The notes beneath the pieces are model-generated. The model did no database searches and had not been told where the DNA came from. It worked only from the letters and a program-made list of their open reading frames with translations. This document shows positions 52,041-60,031 of a stretch of 64,000 nt of DNA, one piece after another. Source of the stretch: Treponema sp. GTDB taxonomy: Bacteria > Spirochaetota > Spirochaetia > Treponematales > Treponemataceae. The stretch lies in contig JAGAZB010000014.1 in the NCBI GenBank assembly GCA_017940255.1, positions 62,001 through 126,000 on the forward strand, written 5' to 3'. How positions within the stretch are numbered: the stretch's first letter is position 1; each line of letters starts with the position of its first letter. Made by a program: the position numbers and the translations under genes.

Positions 52041-52069
52041 ATAATAATCTAATGTAACTAAAAATTCAA
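52041..52069 (-). promoter_or_regulatory. promoter of fba
   Basis: On the minus strand TTGAAT (52064-52069) is 17 bp from TATTAT (52041-52046). Confidence 0.6.
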
Positions 52070-52103
52070 TGACTAAAAACTCTGTCTATGCATAAAAAGG
52101 GAT

Positions 52104-52132
52104 TTGACAAAGATTTATATAGGAAATATAAT
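52104..52132 (+). promoter_or_regulatory. consensus sigma70-type promoter of the flaA pair
   Basis: A perfect TTGACA (52104-52109) is 17 bp from a perfect TATAAT (52127-52132). It lies 90 nt before the ATG at 52223. Confidence 0.75.
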
Positions 52133-52159
52133 TAAATAATAATAAAATTGACTGATTGT

Positions 52160-52167
52160 ACCGATAA
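52160..52167 (+). promoter_or_regulatory. possible sigma28 -10 element before flaA
   Basis: ACCGATAA matches the flagellar sigma28 -10 consensus GCCGATAA at 7 of 8 positions. TAAA at 52143-52146 is 13 bp upstream, about 2 bp short of the usual spacing, so this call is weak. Confidence 0.3.
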
Positions 52168-52222
52168 TTTAGATAACTGTAAAAATAAATTATCAGGTTG
52201 ATATGGTTTCAAGGAGTATTGC

Positions 52223-52972
52223 ATGAAAAGGGGACTTAAAGTCTTTGTTGGTCTTGCATGTTTATTTGTGATTGGTTTGCCAGTGTTTGCACAGCCAAGT
52301 TCAAGAAGCATTGAGACATTTGTAATGGATAGTTTTGATGAAGCTAATGCTCAGAATTATCTATATGATGGAAAGCCTTATAGTTGGGATTGGAATATTA
52401 ATTCTAGCCGATTTGTTGCTGATGGATTCCCTAAGAAAAACTATTTTCAGGGTGCTCCTAATTCTTTGAAGCAGCTTTTAAAAGGAACAGATAAAGAACT
52501 TGGAGTTTTGGGTATTCAGACCTCTTATAAGAGAAAGGGTGATAACTGGTTTGAAGTTTATCCTGTAAAAGATGACAAAGCATACGAAATTCCATTTACA
52601 GGAATCGTTTCTACAATTGATTTCTGGGTATGGGGTTCAAATTATAACTATTATATTGAACTTTTAGTTCGTGATGCATCTGGAACTGTTCGTGTTCTTC
52701 CTGCTGGAAGTCTTGCTTTCCATGGTTGGAGAAATATTATTATTAATGTTCCAAGCTGGATTCAGCAGCAGTCACACCTTCGTTCTGGTCCTACAAGCAT
52801 GACATTTGTTGGATTTAGAATCCGTTCAGATGCAGAAGAGTATGTTGATGATTTTATGATTTTCTTTGATCAGTTGAAATATACTTCAAATTCTCTTTCA
52901 TATATCTATGATGGTTATGAACTTAAGGATGTATTTGCTGAAGATTCTGATGGTTCGGAGGTAGAAGAATAA
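52223..52972 (+). CDS. flaA: flagellar filament outer layer (sheath) protein FlaA, copy 1
   Basis: This 249-residue exported protein has a signal peptide (MKRGLKVFVGLACLFVIGLPVFAQ). It belongs to the spirochaete FlaA family that coats periplasmic flagella. Family features are the start of the mature part (ETFVMDSFDEANAQNY), KRKGDNWFEVYP, ISTIDFWVWGSNYNYYIE-like FWVWGSNYNYYIELLVRD, LAFHGWRNIIINVPSWI and TFVGFRIRSD. AAGGAG stands before the ATG. The next flaA begins inside its stop codon, giving tight translational coupling. Confidence 0.92.
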   Translation: MKRGLKVFVGLACLFVIGLPVFAQPSSRSIETFVMDSFDEANAQNYLYDGKPYSWDWNINSSRFVADGFPKKNYFQGAPNSLKQLLKGTDKELGVLGIQTSYKRKGDNWFEVYPVKDDKAYEIPFTGIVSTIDFWVWGSNYNYYIELLVRDASGTVRVLPAGSLAFHGWRNIIINVPSWIQQQSHLRSGPTSMTFVGFRIRSDAEEYVDDFMIFFDQLKYTSNSLSYIYDGYELKDVFAEDSDGSEVEE

Positions 52973-53691
52973 TGAAAAAGTTACTTGCTGTTAGCGTACT
53001 TGCACTGTTTGCAGTAGGATTTGTTTTTGCTCAGGCTAGTCTTGATGAACCAGATCCTGAAAATGTAGGAGCTGATTCAGCACTTTCTGCGCTCCGTGAA
53101 ATTTCACTTGATAAGTTTGAACGTGAAGGTTCTTGGAATGTTCATATTTCAGCTGATGATGGTGTAATTACTGGTCGTCTTTTTGAGGGTGCACCTGCAA
53201 TGAAGGAAACTCTTGAAGAAGATGAAGGTAAAGAAGATGAAGATACACAGGTATACGGTGTAAAGGTTGAATTCTTCCGTCGTGGAAAGAACTCTTTTAC
53301 AATTAAATCTGGACGTCCTATTCCAATTGAAGGAACTGCAAAAACAATTTCTATGTGGGTTTGTGGACGTAATCAGGATCATGAAATGTATGCCCTTGTA
53401 CAGGATTATTTTGGACGTTACTTCGAACTTTACATGGGAAATCTTGGATTTGCCGGTTGGAAAAAACTTACTTGTGTAATTCCTCCAAGCCCAGATGGAG
53501 AGCATGGTATTGTTCAGAGCAGTGCTTATTATGGTGATAAGCCTGGTCTTCGCCTCCTTGGATTCCGCATTGATTGTAATCCTATGAAGGCTCGTGGTAC
53601 ATACTACGTATACTTTGATGATATTAGAGCTGTTACAGACTTGTATGATCTTCAGAATAGAGATGAAGATGATATGGTTGATAACTGGTAA
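52972..53691 (+). CDS. flaA: flagellar filament outer layer (sheath) protein FlaA, copy 2
   Basis: This 239-residue FlaA-family protein has a signal peptide (MKKLLAVSVLALFAVGFVFAQ). It shares the plan of copy 1: FRRGKNSFTIKSGRPIPI, AKTISMWVCGRNQDHEMYALVQD, LGFAGWKKLTCVIP and RLLGFRIDCNPM, with an aligned FDDI near the end. An acidic insert (EEDEGKEDEDTQ, about residues 80-91) is not in copy 1. The start codon overlaps the stop of copy 1 by one base. The two proteins probably form the sheath together. A terminator follows. Confidence 0.92.
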   Translation: MKKLLAVSVLALFAVGFVFAQASLDEPDPENVGADSALSALREISLDKFEREGSWNVHISADDGVITGRLFEGAPAMKETLEEDEGKEDEDTQVYGVKVEFFRRGKNSFTIKSGRPIPIEGTAKTISMWVCGRNQDHEMYALVQDYFGRYFELYMGNLGFAGWKKLTCVIPPSPDGEHGIVQSSAYYGDKPGLRLLGFRIDCNPMKARGTYYVYFDDIRAVTDLYDLQNRDEDDMVDNW

Positions 53692-53716
53692 TTCTTGAAG
53701 CTAAATTGAATATATA

Positions 53717-53748
53717 AACCGAACTTCTTTTGAGGTTCGGTTTTTTTA
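53717..53748 (+). terminator. intrinsic terminator of the flaA pair
   Basis: AACCGAAC (53717-53724) pairs with GTTCGGTT (53735-53742), followed by more T. A second T run follows after ATTTAAGCGC. Confidence 0.85.
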
Positions 53749-53783
53749 TTTAAGCGCTTTTTTGTGTAACAAAAATGTGTGAA

Positions 53784-54536
53784 TTAAACAGTGGAGTTTA
53801 CGTCGTTGTTTGTTTTTACAATTCTGTATAATCTGCTTCTGTTTTTTGTTCCGCAGCGCTCTAAAAGCTGCATTTTTTCTAGAACCCAAATTATTAAGTG
53901 AGAATCTTTGCTGATTCGCTCCGGAAGTTCTTTTATTCCTTTTAATTCATAAGCAAGGTCTTTTGCAGTGAACTCCTGTGGTAGGGAAGAGGGGAGTAAT
54001 GCAAGGTATTGTTCTGCTGAATTAAATATTATTGTGCCGTGAATTTCTGAAAGCCTTTTATCTTCTTTCTGCCAGTTTTTCTTAAATCTTCTTTTTTTAT
54101 TTTTTGACTGTTCAGCTTCTTTTGTGCGAAGTCGTTTTTCAATCATGCTTATCTGAATTATTTCCAGGGAAAATCTTTTGTCGAGCAAAATGGGGTATAG
54201 CCCTGTAAGTTCTTTAAAAATATCGTATATGCATCCTTTTTTAGGACTTTTCCGGCTGGAAAGCAAATTGTTTTCTTCGTCATAAAGTTCAATTTTAGTA
54301 TCTAGAATATTTGGATGAACAACCTTTACATTGTGCCCTTTTGAAATTGCGTCTTTTATTTTTGGCAGAAGTTTTGAGAGGTTTTTTGTCTGAATTTCAA
54401 TAATGTTTCCTTTCTTTGTAACTATGTCGTAAACGTGACCTTCGCTTTCAACTTCAGTCTGGCCTTCATAAATCTGGCTGTACATGATTTTCAGGGTTTT
54501 GTGCAGGCTGCTTTCATTTAAGGTTGAAAAAGTCAT
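53784..54536 (-). CDS. unknown protein with nuclease-fold-like N-terminus and winged-helix-like C-terminus
   Basis: I do not recognise this 250-residue protein. Near residues 33-53 the pattern VYDIVTKKGNIIEIQTKNL has an Asp, then Glu-x-Gln-x-Lys ten residues later, as in PD-(D/E)XK nuclease-fold proteins. A very basic stretch (about 137-160, KNKKRRFKKNWQKEDKR) follows. The C-terminal 85 residues (PQEFTAKDLAYELKG, LERCGTKNRSRLYRIV) look like a winged helix. Nucleic-acid binding is therefore plausible; catalysis is a guess. It lies on the opposite strand just before mraZ and has only a weak GAG before its ATG. Convergent with the flaA pair. Confidence 0.55.
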   Translation of the reverse strand: MTFSTLNESSLHKTLKIMYSQIYEGQTEVESEGHVYDIVTKKGNIIEIQTKNLSKLLPKIKDAISKGHNVKVVHPNILDTKIELYDEENNLLSSRKSPKKGCIYDIFKELTGLYPILLDKRFSLEIIQISMIEKRLRTKEAEQSKNKKRRFKKNWQKEDKRLSEIHGTIIFNSAEQYLALLPSSLPQEFTAKDLAYELKGIKELPERISKDSHLIIWVLEKMQLLERCGTKNRSRLYRIVKTNNDVNSTV

Positions 54537-54625
54537 AAAGTTACTCGAATAAAGTATAGTATTTAACCGTATAAGTAAAAAGAATAAAAATTAACAATTT
54601 TTTATATTATCTGTTAAAAAAGTCT

Positions 54626-54653
54626 TTGACTTTAGTAAATTTTGGTATAAAAT
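54626..54653 (+). promoter_or_regulatory. promoter of the division cluster
   Basis: TTGACT (54626-54631) is 16 bp from TAAAAT (54648-54653), just ahead of the MraZ-type repeats. Confidence 0.6.
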
Positions 54654-54662
54654 GGTGAATAA

Positions 54663-54697
54663 GTGGGAAAAAGTGGTAAAAAGTGGATATAAGTGGG
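54663..54697 (+). promoter_or_regulatory. MraZ operator: four GTGGN repeats with a 10-bp period
   Basis: GTGGG, GTGGT, GTGGA and GTGGG begin at 54663, 54673, 54683 and 54693, exactly one helical turn apart. MraZ is known to bind direct GTGG repeats before its own gene. Here the last repeat reaches to 1 nt before the ATG, so binding would also cover the initiation region. Confidence 0.85.
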
Positions 54698-54698
54698 T

Positions 54699-55142
54699 AT
54701 GAATCTATTAACTGGTGAATACAATAATACAATTGATGACAAAGGTCGCCTTTCGTTCCCTGTGAAGCTTAGGGCTGCCCTTAATCAGAATGTACTTATT
54801 GTTACCAAAGGTTTAGAACGCTGCTTATGGCTTTTTACACTTGATGAATGGGAATCCTTTCAGTCAAAATTACTGAGTAATGCGTCTATGATGAAGAGTG
54901 AAAGTATGCTTGTAATCAGACGCTTTATTGCATCTGCTGCAGATGTTGAATTTGATAAAAACGGACGCTTGTCCATCCCCCGCGAATTGAGAGAATATGC
55001 TCATCTTTCCAAAGATTGTACTGTGCTAGGAATTGCCAAGTATATGGAATTGTGGGACTCTCAGACTTATAGCGAATATCAGGAGCAGTCTGAAGCTTCA
55101 TTCCGTGAGGCTGCAGAAAAGTTTAACGATATCGCTTTTTGA
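54699..55142 (+). CDS. mraZ: MraZ, transcriptional regulator of the division cluster
   Basis: This protein of about 147 residues has two AbrB-like half-domains with the signature DxKGR motifs (YNNTIDDKGRLSFP and EFDKNGRLSIPREL). It binds GTGG repeats and controls the cluster it heads. The GTG at 54693 is in frame, but the ATG at 54699 gives the usual N-terminus (MNLLTGEYNNTID) and is preferred. No separate ribosome site is present; the last GTGGG repeat takes its place. rsmH follows after 26 nt. Confidence 0.95.
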   Translation: MNLLTGEYNNTIDDKGRLSFPVKLRAALNQNVLIVTKGLERCLWLFTLDEWESFQSKLLSNASMMKSESMLVIRRFIASAADVEFDKNGRLSIPRELREYAHLSKDCTVLGIAKYMELWDSQTYSEYQEQSEASFREAAEKFNDIAF

Positions 55143-55168
55143 TTTTAAACAAAAGGTGGGATTAAAAC

Positions 55169-56179
55169 GTGGAAATCGTACACACTCCGGTTTTATTAAA
55201 TGAGTGTCTTGAATTACTTTCTCCAGAAGGCGAATCATACGGTAAAAATCCGCTTATGATTGATTCAACTTTGGGTGAAGGTGGTCATTCTTTTAATTTC
55301 CTTACAAAATATCCTTCTCTAAATATAATTGGTCTGGATGCAGATTCTGTAATTCAGGCCAGGGCTAAAGAACGGCTGGCTGTATTTGGTCAGCGTATGC
55401 ATTTTTATAACGGCTGGTTCCAGGATTTTTATGCTACATATCCGAGTGGTCTTGCTTCTGCTGGTGTAAATGCGGATGTAAAGCCTGATATTATTCTTTT
55501 TGATCTGGGAATTTCTGTTTTTCATTATGAAAAATCTGACCGCGGTTTTTCTTTTAGATATGATGAAAAACTTGATATGCGTTTGAATAGTAATGAAGGG
55601 GAGTCGGCAGCTGATCTGGTAAATAATTTGCCGGAAGAAAAGCTTGCAGATTTAATTTATCTGTATGGCGAAGAGAAGTTAAGCCGTAGAATTGCCCGCG
55701 CTATAGTGGAAGCTCGTGAAGGTGGTCGTATTGAATCATCTAAGGCTTTGGCTCAGGTTATCTGGGATGCGGTGCCTGCAAATTACCGTTATGGTAATAT
55801 TCACCCGGCTACAAGAACCTTCCAGGCTTTGCGAATTGCTGTAAACGGGGAGTTAAAAAGGCTTCCAAAAGCTTTGCATGATGCATTTAATATTTTAAAT
55901 GTGGGTGGAAAGCTTGGCGTAATTACTTTCCATTCCCTGGAAGATAGAATTGTAAAGAATTACTTTAGAAATCTTGGAAAAGAGTGTGTTTGTCCGCCTG
56001 AGGTTGCAATTTGCCGTTGCGGCGGAAAAAAATGTGCTGAAATTATTACAAGAAAACCGGTTTGCCCTACGGAAGAAGAGGTGAAGGTGAATTCGCCATC
56101 CCGCAGTGCAAAACTTAGGGTTGTACGCAAGATTTGCGATGCAAATGATTATAGACTTGATGGTGTGGAAGGTTATTAG
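55169..56179 (+). CDS. rsmH: 16S rRNA (cytosine-1402-N4) methyltransferase
   Basis: This 336-residue SAM methyltransferase modifies C1402 of 16S rRNA. Motifs are EIVHTPVLLNECLELL at the start, IDSTLGEGGHSF (SAM site), DIILFDLGISVFHYE, RGFSFRYDEKLDMRLN, HPATRTFQALRIAVNGEL and GVITFHSLEDRIVKNYF. A Cys-rich insert (ECVCPPEVAICRCGGKKC) near the C-terminus is common to the family. The start at 55169 is GTG, preceded by AGGTGGGA. As in most bacteria it follows mraZ. Confidence 0.96.
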   Translation: MEIVHTPVLLNECLELLSPEGESYGKNPLMIDSTLGEGGHSFNFLTKYPSLNIIGLDADSVIQARAKERLAVFGQRMHFYNGWFQDFYATYPSGLASAGVNADVKPDIILFDLGISVFHYEKSDRGFSFRYDEKLDMRLNSNEGESAADLVNNLPEEKLADLIYLYGEEKLSRRIARAIVEAREGGRIESSKALAQVIWDAVPANYRYGNIHPATRTFQALRIAVNGELKRLPKALHDAFNILNVGGKLGVITFHSLEDRIVKNYFRNLGKECVCPPEVAICRCGGKKCAEIITRKPVCPTEEEVKVNSPSRSAKLRVVRKICDANDYRLDGVEGY

Positions 56180-56180
56180 T

Positions 56181-56483
56181 ATGAAGTTTAAGTTTAAAGA
56201 TTTTATGCTTAGATTTGCTATTTTGCTTCTTGTGCTTTCTGTGCCATTTATGCTTTGCCTTTACGCCTTGCAGGCTAAACAGTACACAAATCTGACTAAA
56301 GAGGTGCGGGCTCTGGAAGTAAAGCAGGAAAAATTAATTGAGGAAAACAAAAAACTTGTAAGTGATATTGCCATTCTTTCAAGCGCAGACAGAATTGAAA
56401 AAATTGCTGTGGAAGAGCTTGGAATGCATAAGGCAGAAAAAGAAGATATTGTTCGTGTAGAAATGACAGGGGAGAAAGAATGA
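56181..56483 (+). CDS. ftsL: FtsL-like division protein
   Basis: This bitopic protein of 100 residues has a short basic cytoplasmic part (MKFKFKDFMLRF), one membrane helix (about 11-31) and a coiled coil (about 35-70, LTKEVRALEVKQEKLIEENKK). A DRIEKIAVEELGM segment, typical of FtsL/DivIC ends, follows. It would form the FtsQ-FtsL-FtsB type complex in the septum. The start at 56181 is preferred over earlier in-frame ATG codons because GGAAGG stands 9 nt before it and it follows the rsmH stop. The stop overlaps murF by 4 nt. Sequence identity is low in this family; place and layout support the call. Confidence 0.85.
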   Translation: MKFKFKDFMLRFAILLLVLSVPFMLCLYALQAKQYTNLTKEVRALEVKQEKLIEENKKLVSDIAILSSADRIEKIAVEELGMHKAEKEDIVRVEMTGEKE

Positions 56484-57928
56484 GTTCAACTTTGCTTGAA
56501 TATACAGAATTGTTAGAGAGTGTAAAAGGTAAAAATGCAGGCTCTTGCCAGACCTGTTTTTTTACTTCTGTACAAACTGATAGCCGTAATGTATGTGAAG
56601 GAACTATGTTTGTTCCTCTTGTTGGCGAAAAGCAGAACGGACATATTTATATCCCTCAGGCAATTGAAAAAGGTGCCTCTGTAATTTTATTGAATGAAAG
56701 TGAATTGGTAAAAAATAGTGATTGTTACAAGGAACTTCAGGAGAAAAATCCGGAGGTTCTTTTTCTTGCTGTAAAAAATACTTTGCACGCTCTTCAGGAT
56801 GCGGCTGAATGTTATGCATCAAAAGTATGTAAAGATATGATTAGAATCAGTATTACAGGTTCAAGTGGAAAAACAACTACTAAAGAAATGATGGCATCTG
56901 TTTGTAAAGCTCATTTTGGAGAAGAAAATGTGGCTTATACAAAGGGAAATTTTAATTCAGAAACAGGACTGCCTTTAACTGTTTTTTCTATCAAAGGAAA
57001 CGAAAAGGTTTGCGTGCTTGAGATGGGAATGAACCGTGAAAATGAAATCGGTGAAATTTCAAAAGTTTTTAAGTCTCAGTATGGAATCATTACAAATATT
57101 GGAACTGCACACATTGGAATTCTGGGGAGCCGTGAAAACATCGCCAGAGAAAAAAGAAAGTCATTAGACTATATTCCTGAAAATGGAGCTGCATTTGTTC
57201 CAGAAGTAGATTCTTATGGCGATTTTTGCGTTCAGAATGTAAAGGGAAAAATTGTAAAATACGGACACGAATCTTCTGCAAAAGACTATAATGTTCATCT
57301 TGTTGAAGATAAAGGTCTTTTTGGAACTGAATTTACATTAAATGAACTTACTGTTAATCTTCCTCTTTCTGGTGATTATAACTTTCAGAATGCTCTTGGT
57401 GTTATTTCTTGCGCTAAGGAACTTGGATTTTCTGATGAAGAAATAAAGAAGGGACTTGAAAATGTGGCTGCAATTTCTGGACGAATGGAAAGTAAAGTTG
57501 TTCGTCTTAAAAATGGTAAAGAAGCAATTTTGATTAAAGACTGCTATAACGCTAATTATGAATCTATGACTAAGGTTCTTGAATTCTGCAATGGCCTGAA
57601 AAAGATTGGAAAAAAGATTTTTGTACTTGCGGATATGAAGGAACTTGGAGCTGAATCTGAAAAAACACATAAAGCTGTGGGCGAAAAAATTAATCAGATT
57701 TCGCCGGATTATGTTTATTTAATCGGTGAAGAAATGAAGGCAGCTTATTCTGTTTTATTCAAAAAAGAGAATTCATTTTATTATGAAGAAGGTGGAGACA
57801 GAACCTTTGCACTTATTTCTTCACAGATTAATTCTTATGCAGAAGATAATGACCTTATTTTATTAAAAGGTTCACATAGTATGGAACTGGAAAAACTGGT
57901 TCCTCTTCTGGTTAAGGTGGAGGCATAG
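56480..57928 (+). CDS. murF: UDP-MurNAc-tripeptide D-alanyl-D-alanine ligase
   Basis: This 482-residue cytoplasmic ligase adds D-Ala-D-Ala to the peptidoglycan precursor. The N-terminal substrate domain has TDSRNVCEGTMFVPLVGEKQNGH. The ATP-site P-loop is ITGSSGKTTTKEM, with KGNFNSETGLPLT, EMGMNRENEIGEIS and TNIGTAHIGILGSRENIAREK following. The C-terminal domain has KDCYNANYESM and LADMKELGAESEKTH. GGGGAGA precedes the ATG. It is translationally coupled to ftsL. No other mur ligase is in the cluster. Confidence 0.95.
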   Translation: MSSTLLEYTELLESVKGKNAGSCQTCFFTSVQTDSRNVCEGTMFVPLVGEKQNGHIYIPQAIEKGASVILLNESELVKNSDCYKELQEKNPEVLFLAVKNTLHALQDAAECYASKVCKDMIRISITGSSGKTTTKEMMASVCKAHFGEENVAYTKGNFNSETGLPLTVFSIKGNEKVCVLEMGMNRENEIGEISKVFKSQYGIITNIGTAHIGILGSRENIAREKRKSLDYIPENGAAFVPEVDSYGDFCVQNVKGKIVKYGHESSAKDYNVHLVEDKGLFGTEFTLNELTVNLPLSGDYNFQNALGVISCAKELGFSDEEIKKGLENVAAISGRMESKVVRLKNGKEAILIKDCYNANYESMTKVLEFCNGLKKIGKKIFVLADMKELGAESEKTHKAVGEKINQISPDYVYLIGEEMKAAYSVLFKKENSFYYEEGGDRTFALISSQINSYAEDNDLILLKGSHSMELEKLVPLLVKVEA

Positions 57929-57931
57929 AAG

Positions 57932-59122
57932 ATGAATCAGTTTAATTTCTATGCAAATAAACCTTCCGAAAATTATCATAAAGTAGATATGGGGCTTTTT
58001 GCTTCTATTATGCTTTTGTGGGGGCTTGGTATATTTACTCTCTTTGTATGTACTCAGAATTATGCAATGAGGGTATTTGATAATGATGCTTTTTACTTTG
58101 TAAAAAGACAGTTGATTTGTTCTGCAGTGGGCTTTGTATTATTCGGCGGATTCGTTCTTGTGGATATGAATCTGACCAGAAAGATGATAGGCCTTATTGT
58201 AATTCTTGCATTTGTCCTTTGTATTCTTACTTTTATTCCTCCTTTGGGGATAGAAAAAAATGGAGCAAGAAGATGGCTTAGAATGCCTGCCGGATTTACT
58301 TTTCAGCCTTCGGAGCTTGTAAAGTTTGCCCTGGTGCTTTTCCTTGCTAATTATTTTGATAAACAGGAACGCCTGGAAAATCCGGATGATAAAAACGTAT
58401 TTCCCTGCGTTGCAGTTTTCTTCGTTTTTGTTCTGATTGTTCTTGGTCAGAAAGATTTTTCTACCAGCGTTTTTATAACAGGAATTGGAATTCTGATGTT
58501 TGTGGTTTCTGGAGCAAAGCTTATGTGGCTTTTTCCTTTTTCGCTGCTGGCAATTCCTTCTATTCTGCTTATGATTGTGCTGGAGCCTTACAGACTTAGA
58601 CGAGTAATTGGTTGGGTTCAGCCTGATCAGTTTGCTTCGGGGGTAAATTACCAGAGTCTTGCTGCAAAAAGAGCAATTACTGCCGGCGGAATCTGGGGAA
58701 ATGGAATTGGAAGCGGATTACAGAGAATAAACAGTATTCCTGAAGTTCAGTCTGACTATATTTTTGCCGGCTGGACAGAAAGTATGGGCTTGGTTGGAGT
58801 TCTTCTATATTTTGCAGCCCTTGTTTTCTTCGCTTACAGAGGTTATAGAACTGCCTTGCAGTGTAAAGACCGATTTACAGCTTACGCTTCTTTTGGTTGC
58901 GTGTCTGTAATCTTCCTGCAGTCAGTAATTAATACAATGGTTGTGTGCGGCTTGCTGCCTTCAACTGGTATTCAATTACCTTTCTTTTCAATGGGAGGTT
59001 CTTCAATAATTGTAACACTTGCGATGTGTGGCTTTATTTTGAATGCATCGCGATGTGAAGAAATTGTTGAGAAAAATAATGAAATTGACGAAATTAGTAT
59101 AGAGTCACTTTCATATTTATAA
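57932..59122 (+). CDS. ftsW: SEDS septal peptidoglycan polymerase FtsW
   Basis: This 396-residue protein has about ten membrane helices and the SEDS motifs: KNGARRWLRMPAGFTFQPSELVKFALVLFLA, VNYQSLAAKRAITAGGIWGNGIGSGLQ, SDYIFAGWTESMGLVG and STGIQLPFFSMGGSSIIVTLA. It is the glycan polymerase that works with a class B PBP; no ftsI is present in the cluster. It begins 3 nt after murF. MurF and FtsW adjoin in many spirochaetes. RodA is the alternative, but the division context favours FtsW. Confidence 0.94.
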   Translation: MNQFNFYANKPSENYHKVDMGLFASIMLLWGLGIFTLFVCTQNYAMRVFDNDAFYFVKRQLICSAVGFVLFGGFVLVDMNLTRKMIGLIVILAFVLCILTFIPPLGIEKNGARRWLRMPAGFTFQPSELVKFALVLFLANYFDKQERLENPDDKNVFPCVAVFFVFVLIVLGQKDFSTSVFITGIGILMFVVSGAKLMWLFPFSLLAIPSILLMIVLEPYRLRRVIGWVQPDQFASGVNYQSLAAKRAITAGGIWGNGIGSGLQRINSIPEVQSDYIFAGWTESMGLVGVLLYFAALVFFAYRGYRTALQCKDRFTAYASFGCVSVIFLQSVINTMVVCGLLPSTGIQLPFFSMGGSSIIVTLAMCGFILNASRCEEIVEKNNEIDEISIESLSYL

Positions 59123-59167
59123 GGAAATATATAAGAAATCGGGTTTATAAAAGAGGATGTAAAAAAA

Positions 59168-60025
59168 ATGAGTGATGTTGGTTTATTACAGGATGAAGAA
59201 TTTTTAGATAAAGACTATTTCCTCTCTACAGAAGCAGAAGGTGAAGAATCTCGTTCTGCAGAAGGTAAAATCAAGATTATAAAAGTTATCTTTATCATTT
59301 TGTGTATTCTTCTTGTGGGTGAACTGGTGGCATACAAATATGTTATGCCAAGTTTTTCTAATCCACGTGTAACTTTTACTGGTCAGCAGAATTATACTGC
59401 GGAAGAACTGGCACGAAAACTGTTAAAAATGAATGCAACAAACTGGTTTAATTTTGATGTAAATCAGGCTGTGGCAATTCTTTCTTCTGAGGCTGGAATT
59501 GAAAGTGTTTCTGTAGAAAAACATTTTCCGGATAAGATTTTTATAAATGTTGTAGAAAGAGTGCCGGTTGCCGTTACATTTGTCGTAGAAAACGGTAGAA
59601 CTTCTTCGGTAGAAATTGATAAAAACGGAGTTTTGTTCCACGGTAAGGAAAATTATATTCCAGATACTTCTGAAGTGCCGATTATTTCTGGACTTCCGAT
59701 TGAATACATGGCTCAGGGAATGAGAATTCCTGGAATTTATAGACCTCTTATTGATCAGATTGCAAGTATCAGTCGTCTTCCTCAGAAATATTTTGCAGGA
59801 CTTTCTGAAATTTGTGTTCTTCCTAATGAATTTGGAAATTACGAGCTTGCTTTATTCCCTGCTCAGTCTAAAATAAAAGTTCTGACTGACCGAGCATTGA
59901 ATGAAGACGCTTTAAAGTATATGATGGTAGTATTGGATGTGGTCAATCAGATTGGAACAGAAGTGGCCGAAGTTGATTTGAGGTACGGTTCTGTTTCTAT
60001 AAAAACTGTTGATGTAGGGGAATAA
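59168..60025 (+). CDS. ftsQ: FtsQ/DivIB-type division protein
   Basis: This 285-residue protein has an acidic cytoplasmic N-terminus (1-35) and a membrane helix (about 38-60, IKVIFIILCILLVGELVAYKY). A POTRA-like domain (about 66-135, RVTFTGQQNYTAEELARKLL, GIESVSVEKHFPDKIFINVVERVPVA) and the FtsQ beta domain to about 280 follow. It links the early and late divisome with FtsL. GAGGATG stands about 9 nt before the ATG. It lies between ftsW and ftsA as in the classical cluster. Confidence 0.9.
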   Translation: MSDVGLLQDEEFLDKDYFLSTEAEGEESRSAEGKIKIIKVIFIILCILLVGELVAYKYVMPSFSNPRVTFTGQQNYTAEELARKLLKMNATNWFNFDVNQAVAILSSEAGIESVSVEKHFPDKIFINVVERVPVAVTFVVENGRTSSVEIDKNGVLFHGKENYIPDTSEVPIISGLPIEYMAQGMRIPGIYRPLIDQIASISRLPQKYFAGLSEICVLPNEFGNYELALFPAQSKIKVLTDRALNEDALKYMMVVLDVVNQIGTEVAEVDLRYGSVSIKTVDVGE

Positions 60026-60031
60026 TTAAAA

